From: a virus
Strand: one strand, 5' to 3'
Virus record (IMG/VR): IMGVR_UViG_3300009154_000111
Span: 1 to 39,337 of that record
DNA: 39,337 bases
The position numbers and the translations under genes are program-made. Of the stretch, positions 35,691 to 39,337 are shown in pieces (within the stretch, counting starts at the first letter, position 1; each line of letters opens with the position of its first letter). Under the pieces are notes generated by a model. The model ran no database searches, was not told the DNA's origin, and was given only the letters and a program-made list of their open reading frames with translations.

Positions 35691-36689
35691 TTAAAAATGG
35701 TCTTTTTGAATTTTTTTCAATCTCTCAACTGCAGGTTTAGAGACCTTGTCCCAATTGTAATCTTTATGTATAAGAAAAGAATTCTTATATGCTAAATCAG
35801 AATATGTTTCATAATTTTTAGCAACATCTTCCATATAAAATTTTAATTGCAGCGCATCAGGTTTCAAAAGTAATCCTGGATGAATATCTGGCCAAGGTGA
35901 TTGCCACCATGTTGAATTTAAAGGCATATGGATATATTTTGCATATGTTGCCCAAGCTTCTGTACATATTGTTGGAATTCCCATAGCCATTGCTTGTAAT
36001 GGATTAAATCCAAATCCCTCGCCCCAACTAGGGTAAACAAAAACATCACACATGTCATACAATTCAATCATTTGTTCTGGAGACAATTTGCTTTCTATAA
36101 TTTTAATATTTTTATAAAATACGTTTGGGCTTCCGTCATATTCTTTTGTAATTGGATCTTTAACTCTTGTTGTATTCATTCTTGTGCATTTTAAAATCAA
36201 TTCGTAATTTGGATTATCTCCATAAAGCTCAACAAAAGTATTAACGACTAGTTGTGCATCCTTTCTGTCTGATGGACCACCAACATGTAAAAATCTAAAT
36301 GGGCGGGATGAATCAATTGAGCGTTTCTTAGGAATCCAATCATCTAAAATACCATGCTCGTATACAAATATGGGTTTATCTGTGTGCTTAGAAAAAATTT
36401 CTGCACACCAAGGAGATGTTGTCCAAAATTCATCAATATGAGCTAAAGCGTGATGCCATCCAAAAAGTAATTCTGTAGATTCCCAAGGTGTATAACCAAT
36501 CTTATATTGATCTTTACCAAAAAGGTACATATGTGGCATATTAAAAGCAATACCAATATTTGTTTCTTTTGATTTAATTAAACATTCTACGCCTAGATTT
36601 TTAAATGAATTAAATATATGAAATGACGCTTCACCATAGCCTACATTGCGATCCATGTATTGTGGTGCACCTGTAAATGATACTTGCAT
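35691..36689 (-). CDS. GT4-family glycosyltransferase
   Basis: About 332 residues from ATG 36689 (MQVSFTGAPQYMDRNVGYGE); an upstream ATG at 36725 would add 12. Rossmann-type GT-B organisation is visible: IGYTPWESTELLFGWHHALA in the N-domain, FRFLHVGGPSDRKDAQLVVN at the start of the C-domain, and MCDVFVYPSWGEGFGFNPLQ. The last is the donor-binding EGFG motif; the usual second glutamate of E-x7-E is Gln here. The enzyme transfers sugar from a nucleotide donor. A role in modifying virion proteins, DNA or host surface is possible but not shown. It stands immediately upstream of nrdJ and divergent to the lysis gene. Confidence 0.85.
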   Translation of the reverse strand: MQVSFTGAPQYMDRNVGYGEASFHIFNSFKNLGVECLIKSKETNIGIAFNMPHMYLFGKDQYKIGYTPWESTELLFGWHHALAHIDEFWTTSPWCAEIFSKHTDKPIFVYEHGILDDWIPKKRSIDSSRPFRFLHVGGPSDRKDAQLVVNTFVELYGDNPNYELILKCTRMNTTRVKDPITKEYDGSPNVFYKNIKIIESKLSPEQMIELYDMCDVFVYPSWGEGFGFNPLQAMAMGIPTICTEAWATYAKYIHMPLNSTWWQSPWPDIHPGLLLKPDALQLKFYMEDVAKNYETYSDLAYKNSFLIHKDYNWDKVSKPAVERLKKIQKDHF

Positions 36690-36710
36690 AACACTCTTTC
36701 TGACTTGTTT

Positions 36711-36742
36711 TTGATAGTATATCATGATAGACTGGATAATAC
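36711..36742 (+). promoter_or_regulatory. Divergent overlapping promoters between lysis and late blocks
   Basis: For the plus-strand lysis gene, TTGATA (36711-36716) and GATAAT (36735-36740) are spaced 18 nt. For the minus-strand glycosyltransferase, TATTAT (36736-36741) lies about 10 nt before ATG 36725. The two -10 boxes overlap almost completely, so only one polymerase could occupy the site at a time. Confidence 0.45.
36716..36733. promoter_or_regulatory. 18-bp palindrome in the divergent promoter (candidate operator)
   Basis: AGTATATCATGATAGACT is a palindrome with one mismatched pair around a perfect 10-bp core TATCATGATA. It lies in the spacer of the plus-strand promoter and upstream of the minus-strand one, a classical place for a switch repressor. 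Confidence 0.4.
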
Positions 36743-36766
36743 TACTCTTACCCCAGGAGGTTCAAA

Positions 36767-37459
36767 ATGAACAATGAGAACAAAGTAAGGATAAGGACAG
36801 CGTTGGTTATGGTATATGTGAGCATTATCACACTGCTTTTTGGAATTAATTCTGAAGCCCACGCTCAAATGAAGGAAGCGATAGTGTATAATAAAAATAT
36901 ATTATATATTAATAAATTTAATAACTTAGTTAATATAAAAGATATGATTAATATAGATTATAATAATATATTAAAGAGAAAAGTCCATACAAAGACTTTT
37001 TATTTAGTTAATGATTTATCCTCTAGAGACACTTTTCAAATGCCCGATTATAGCCATGAGCTAAATCTAAAAACAACAAGAGTAGACAAGCGGGTAATAA
37101 TATCAAGATTAGCAAATGCACTCAAATCCACTGAAACAGGTGGAGCGGGAGCGTATTATCGCAAGTCTTATTCCAGCAGTGCATGCGGTGCATACCAGTA
37201 CATGCCAGAAACATGGAATAACTACATGGGCTACAAAAATCCATGCAAAGCCCCAGAATGGGTACAAGACGCTAGAATAATTCATGAACTTGAATTTAAC
37301 TACAAAAAGTACCATGACTGGACAAAGGTTATTGCATCACATTTAATGCCTTCTCGTGCAAACAATAAGAAAACTTGGAACAAGCCAGTTTCTGGAAATC
37401 CTACTGTTGCACAGTATGTAAATTCTGTTTTAAATAAGGCGAACTTAGTGGCTGCATAA
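36767..37459 (+). CDS. Secreted lytic transglycosylase-like lysis protein
   Basis: 230 residues. Residues 8-33 form a signal peptide (basic VRIRTA, hydrophobic LVMVYVSIITLLFG, cleavage likely after AHA-Q). The SLT/lysozyme-like domain occupies about 110-230. The likely catalytic glutamate is E123 in ALKSTETGGAGAYY, followed by SACGAYQYMPETWNNYMG, the typical G-YQ-M-P-TW element, and CKAPEWVQDARI. It ends NPTVAQYVNSVLNKA. The middle (35-110) is AT-rich and poorly ordered. It would degrade peptidoglycan outside the membrane, during host lysis or entry. AGGAGG precedes ATG 36767. No holin was recognised nearby, and the secretion signal could make one unnecessary. Confidence 0.85.
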   Translation: MNNENKVRIRTALVMVYVSIITLLFGINSEAHAQMKEAIVYNKNILYINKFNNLVNIKDMINIDYNNILKRKVHTKTFYLVNDLSSRDTFQMPDYSHELNLKTTRVDKRVIISRLANALKSTETGGAGAYYRKSYSSSACGAYQYMPETWNNYMGYKNPCKAPEWVQDARIIHELEFNYKKYHDWTKVIASHLMPSRANNKKTWNKPVSGNPTVAQYVNSVLNKANLVAA

Positions 37460-37701
37460 TGCGGATTCAAGTCTTTTCAGAATATTTACAATTAGCGCAG
37501 GCGGGGAAGGTAAACTTCCTCGCCTGTCCTATGCATCAACAAGAAGAAGCGATATTCCCGCTATCCCATAACTTGGAAGAAGATAATATCGTGCTACACT
37601 GCTATGCATGCGGTTATAAAAATACTGCAGGCTCTACTCTATATAATAATTTAATTGAACTTATAAAGGCGCAATTGAGTGAGCCCGAAAAAATGGACTA
37701 A
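37459..37701 (+). CDS. Small zinc-finger-like protein
   Basis: 80 residues. A CPMH pair (residues 23-26, ACPMHQQEE) and CYACGYK (residues about 48-54, VLHCYACGYK) could together ligate zinc, as in small ribbon domains of phage nucleic-acid proteins. It starts at an ATG that overlaps the lysis-gene stop (TAATG). The function is unknown. It probably shares the lysis promoter. Confidence 0.65.
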   Translation: MRIQVFSEYLQLAQAGKVNFLACPMHQQEEAIFPLSHNLEEDNIVLHCYACGYKNTAGSTLYNNLIELIKAQLSEPEKMD

Positions 37702-37703
37702 CA

Positions 37704-37937
37704 ATGGCAAAAATTAATATAGAAAAGGCCTACATAGAGGCTCATAGCGACGATGAGGATAACTTTAATATAGAGATTAGCTGTAATGGAGTTCTCGTCG
37801 GAAAGAGCCCTCTAAGCCCCGCAAAATGGCTATTTACCACAACCAATGATGACGGAGATCTGGTAATTAATAATTCGGCGGGAATGGAAGGCTCAAAATG
37901 GGATCATATAACAAGAGAGATTATAGGCAATGGGTAA
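37704..37937 (+). CDS. Unknown acidic small protein
   Basis: 77 residues (MAKINIEKAYIEAHSDDEDN ... GSKWDHITREIIGNG). No motif is recognised; it is acidic, with a beta-like middle (FNIEISCNGVLVGKSPLSPA). It follows the zinc-finger gene by 2 nt and overlaps the next gene's start, so it is in one operon. Confidence 0.55.
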   Translation: MAKINIEKAYIEAHSDDEDNFNIEISCNGVLVGKSPLSPAKWLFTTTNDDGDLVINNSAGMEGSKWDHITREIIGNG

Positions 37938-38166
37938 TATAAAAGACGAATTAGACGATACTGACGCTATTCTGGATATATTAGATAATATAAGAGAGCT
38001 AGTTGGTGCAATATTTATCCAATCCCAGCGAAATTATGATATGTTAGCTTTGATTGGTGAGAAACTAGGTGCTGATGTTGATTCTATGTTATTTAAGCAC
38101 CAACAAGGACAAGTCCTTGCTCCCCCGCCTTCTTTTTTAATTGAAGATGAGCAAAATGAGAGCTAA
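37930..38166 (+). CDS. Unknown helical small protein
   Basis: 78 residues. An acidic N-terminal helix (KDELDDTDAILDILDNIREL) is followed by VGAIFIQSQRNYDMLALIGE and a Pro-rich end (APPPSFLIEDEQNES). It overlaps the previous gene by 8 bases. It may be a small regulator or oligomerising protein; there is nothing specific. Confidence 0.55.
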   Translation: MGNIKDELDDTDAILDILDNIRELVGAIFIQSQRNYDMLALIGEKLGADVDSMLFKHQQGQVLAPPPSFLIEDEQNES

Positions 38167-38275
38167 ATCTCAAAAATTATGCAAACATGCCTATAAAATG
38201 TCTGTATGTCCATGTAGAAAAGCAAAAAAGACTACTTTCTGGCATAAAATAAAATTATTTTTACTAAAAGTGTGA
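38147..38275 (+). CDS. Tiny basic Cys-containing protein
   Basis: 42 residues from ATG 38147 to TGA 38275 (MSKMRAKSQKLCKHAYKMSV, then CPCRKAKKTTFWHKIKLFLL-KV), overlapping the end of the previous gene. It is highly basic, with C12, C21 and C23. Its codons look reasonable, but there is no strong ribosome-binding site. M4 (38156) is an alternative. The stop lies inside the operator/terminator dyad. Confidence 0.4.
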   Translation: MSKMRAKSQKLCKHAYKMSVCPCRKAKKTTFWHKIKLFLLKV

Positions 38276-38286
38276 TATAGATCACA
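38271..38286. promoter_or_regulatory. CRP/GlxR-like operator 1
   Basis: TGTGATATAGATCACA: exact match to TGTGANNTANNTCACA, the consensus bound by actinobacterial cAMP-receptor-type regulators (GlxR/CRP). Confidence 0.55.
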
Positions 38287-38311
38287 ATATAAACATAGAA
38301 TATTGTAAATA

Positions 38312-38327
38312 TGTGATCTAAGTCACA
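38312..38327. promoter_or_regulatory. CRP/GlxR-like operator 2
   Basis: TGTGATCTAAGTCACA: a second exact match to TGTGANNTANNTCACA, its centre 41 bp (about four helical turns) from operator 1. Confidence 0.55.
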
Positions 38328-38581
38328 CTTTTATGTTTTTTTAGGTGATTTGATAGTGTCATATGGGCAAATTTAGATCTAGAAGCTATCTCCTTCTTAC
38401 ATATATCACATATAACTATTCTCATACTGCTATTCTAGCAGTTCCCGCCTCTTTTTGTCCAATATAAGTTACTAGTGAGTATTTTTACTTTTGATCAAAA
38501 TGTTAATGGAGTTTTAATTTGTATGATTCCACTTTTAAAACTCTTTTTTTAAAAAAAATAGAGCGCACATAAAGGTCAAAT

Positions 38582-38637
38582 CGGACATATTGCACGCTAT
38601 GTGTTCTATATCACATAAATAATGTCCAATATGTCCG
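38582..38637. promoter_or_regulatory. Perfect 11-bp inverted repeat CGGACATATTG...CAATATGTCCG
   Basis: Arms at 38582-38592 and 38627-38637, 45 bp apart centre to centre, flank operator 3 and lie immediately upstream of the promoter at 38647. Candidate phage-repressor half-sites. Confidence 0.45.
38600..38615. promoter_or_regulatory. CRP/GlxR-like operator 3 (one mismatch)
   Basis: TGTGTTCTATATCACA matches TGTGANNTANNTCACA except for one position (T for A in the left half). It lies about 40 bp upstream of the -35 of the next promoter, a usual activator position. Confidence 0.45.
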
Positions 38638-38646
38638 TGTTGGTGC

Positions 38647-38675
38647 TTGATTTTTCCAATTTAGTATGCTAGTAT
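38647..38675 (+). promoter_or_regulatory. Promoter of the right-hand small-gene operon
   Basis: TTGATT (38647-38652), a 17-nt spacer and TAGTAT (38670-38675) with an extended -10 (TGC-TAGTAT). It leads to an AAAGGAG ribosome-binding site and ATG 38726. Confidence 0.55.
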
Positions 38676-38725
38676 TCTACTATAAAGAAAATCAAGAAAG
38701 GTTCTTGATAAAGAAAGGAGTTCTA

Positions 38726-38884
38726 ATGAACTCACTATATAATCCAGCGGATAGCCTTAAGCCTATCCTACACTTCCCGTCTAAAGATGGTAGTTGCTTC
38801 TACTGTAACGAAAAAATCACTTTCGTTAGAGGTCTAAATCGCTATATGGGCGATACTAGTATCCGTTGCAAGGAGGCTAAGTAA
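38726..38884 (+). CDS. Small Cys-containing protein
   Basis: 52 residues from ATG 38726, with AAAGGAG 5 nt upstream. The sequence MNSLYNPADSLKPILHFPSK, then GSCFYCNEKITF and DTSIRCKEAK, shows a CxxC and a further Cys, so a small zinc-binding module is possible. An upstream in-frame ATG at 38666 falls in the promoter and is rejected. First gene of an early-looking operon. Confidence 0.6.
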   Translation: MNSLYNPADSLKPILHFPSKDGSCFYCNEKITFVRGLNRYMGDTSIRCKEAK

Positions 38885-38991
38885 TGATTGTGAGAATAAT
38901 CACATCTCTAGTCCAACTAGCCTTAGCGGGTGTTGTCATACCCCTATGCTATGCTATCTACCTTGACATAAAAGAAATGAGAAATGACTAA
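38884..38991 (+). CDS. 35-residue single-pass membrane peptide
   Basis: MIVRIITSLVQLALAGVVIP-LCYAIYLDIKEMRND: a hydrophobic helix with a short charged tail. It overlaps the upstream stop and the downstream start, both as TAATG, so it is evidently translated in a chain. Function unknown; size and topology recall small phage membrane peptides such as holin-like or superinfection factors, without proof. Confidence 0.55.
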   Translation: MIVRIITSLVQLALAGVVIPLCYAIYLDIKEMRND

Positions 38992-39134
38992 TGGCTTATA
39001 CATACTCTTGGGAAATTAAATCCACTCTTGACCCTCGTGACTTTATCACATGGGAAATGGATGAGGAGCCTGAATCAGAGTCAGACTCTTTATTCATCCC
39101 GACCCCTGATTTTGACCCAGACGAAATTCTATAG
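38991..39134 (+). CDS. Very acidic 47-residue protein
   Basis: It begins MAYTYSWEIKSTLDPRDFIT, then WEMDEEPESESDSLFIP, TPDFDPDEIL and ends in TAG. Highly acidic, with no cysteine; such peptides often mimic DNA or inhibit host proteins, but that is conjecture. It starts by TAATG overlap. The TAG stop is one of several showing TAG to be an ordinary stop here. Confidence 0.5.
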   Translation: MAYTYSWEIKSTLDPRDFITWEMDEEPESESDSLFIPTPDFDPDEIL

Positions 39135-39136
39135 AT

Positions 39137-39167
39137 TTGACAATATGTCAGACCCTAGTGCTATACT
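39137..39167 (+). promoter_or_regulatory. Promoter before the gene at the right edge
   Basis: TTGACA (39137-39142), a 19-nt spacer and TATACT (39162-39167) with an extended -10 TGC. The -10 is inside the inverted repeat CCTAGT-GCTAT-ACTAGG (39154-39170). Confidence 0.5.
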
Positions 39168-39201
39168 AGGAAAATAACCACCTAATAGAAAAGGATAAAA
39201 A

Positions 39202-39337
39202 ATGACAGTAGCAAATAAGACATACGCAATCGGCGACCTCTTTACTACACAGCGTAGTAATGTAACAGGAACAATTACAGAAATTGTCCCAGTAACAGAA
39301 AACCGCACTCGTGTAAAGTTATCGCTTGATAATGGCG
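39202..39337 (+). CDS. Unknown protein, N-terminal 45 residues (runs off the right edge)
   Basis: ATG 39202 is preceded by AAAGGATAAAA. It starts MTVANKTYAIGDLFTTQRSN and continues VTGTITEIVPVTENRTRVKL, a small beta-barrel-like beginning. It is not identified; its own promoter lies just upstream. Confidence 0.6.
   Translation, partial: MTVANKTYAIGDLFTTQRSNVTGTITEIVPVTENRTRVKLSLDNG

Larger units (their letters stand above)
38265..38342 (+). terminator. Large dyad with T-run, possible terminator built from two operator sites
   Basis: Arms 38265-38286 and 38312-38333 are complementary at 20 of 22 positions with a 25-nt loop, followed by seven Ts (38336-38342). This would end the lysis operon. 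Both arms also contain a TGTGANNTANNTCACA palindrome, so the element may be an operator pair instead of, or as well as, a terminator. Confidence 0.5.
38276..38725. other. 450-bp noncoding, operator-rich region
   Basis: No coding frame of note. The region holds three CRP/GlxR-like palindromes, a CGGACATATTG/CAATATGTCCG inverted repeat and two copies of TGTCCAATAT (38456-38465 and 38623-38632). It also holds an A/T-rich palindromic patch (CTCTTTTTTT-AAAAAAAATAGAG around 38541-38563) and the promoter of the next operon at its right end. It could also contain a replication origin, but there is no direct evidence. Confidence 0.6.

Noticed and set aside
38541-38563. A/T palindrome CTC-T7-A8-TAGAG as a terminator or origin
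   Set aside because: The stem is almost entirely A:T and could arise by composition; kept only as a note in the intergenic entry.
38666-38725. Upstream start for the small Cys protein, adding 20 residues
   Set aside because: It would overlap the promoter -10; the ATG at 38726 has a proper AAAGGAG.
1-39337. Global reassignment of TAG to an amino acid
   Set aside because: TAG ends the genes at 8133, 16436, 26832 and 39134, each at the expected end of its protein and mostly just before the next start.

Overview
The window is a contiguous piece of an AT-rich tailed-phage genome, either a free phage or an assembled metagenomic contig. There is no host chromosomal gene, tRNA, rRNA, integrase or CRISPR array that I can see. 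A partial HK97-type major capsid protein, a capsid protease, a PBSX-type portal and a very large block of tail-fibre/adhesin genes identify it. Three features suggest an actinobacterial, perhaps freshwater, host, but this is inference. They are several genes whose -10 box lies only 6-11 nt before the ATG (leaderless or near-leaderless promoters), exact matches to the actinobacterial CRP/GlxR operator TGTGANNTANNTCACA, and an adenosylcobalamin-dependent class II ribonucleotide reductase.

Layout. Nearly everything from 1 to 36.7 kb is on the minus strand, so transcription runs right to left. At the far right of that block are a GT4 glycosyltransferase (35.7-36.7 kb) and nrdJ (33.7-35.6 kb), closed by a strong hairpin terminator at 33.65 kb. 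Next comes an adhesin region (11.4-33.6 kb): a BppU-like protein, a 1532-aa collagen-like fibre, four tandem glycine-rich proteins, a 297-aa and a 1383-aa tail protein, a 546-aa and a 297-aa fibre protein, two more glycine-rich proteins, a small acidic protein, a beta-propeller glycosidase-like protein, a TPR protein, a second collagen-like fibre and an FN3 protein with PPVYYN repeats. An enzyme island (5.9-11.3 kb) follows, with a sulfotransferase, a six-cysteine zinc-ribbon protein, four 2OG-Fe(II) oxygenases, an APS-kinase-like/nucleotidyltransferase fusion, a DUF2061 membrane protein and two unknowns. The left end (1-5.8 kb) holds a LamG-like tail protein, a small unknown, the portal, the protease-scaffold and the capsid protein.

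The right end (36.77-39.34 kb) reads on the plus strand from a divergent promoter. It begins with a secreted lytic transglycosylase (lysis), followed by small proteins, several with zinc-binding cysteines. These are split by a 450-bp noncoding region rich in operators.

How the parts fit. The left-end genes build the head. The adhesin region makes several structurally redundant receptor-binding or decorating proteins, based on collagen-like, polyglycine and beta-rich repeats that recur between genes. The enzyme island plausibly modifies a virion or host molecule: a PAPS-making kinase domain plus a sulfotransferase, with oxygenases. NrdJ supplies deoxynucleotides.

Points most worth a second look are: an in-frame TAG in the LamG gene exactly where a conserved Trp is expected; three CRP/GlxR-like operators in the noncoding region; a possible nested scaffold start inside the protease gene; and the sulfation/oxygenase island.
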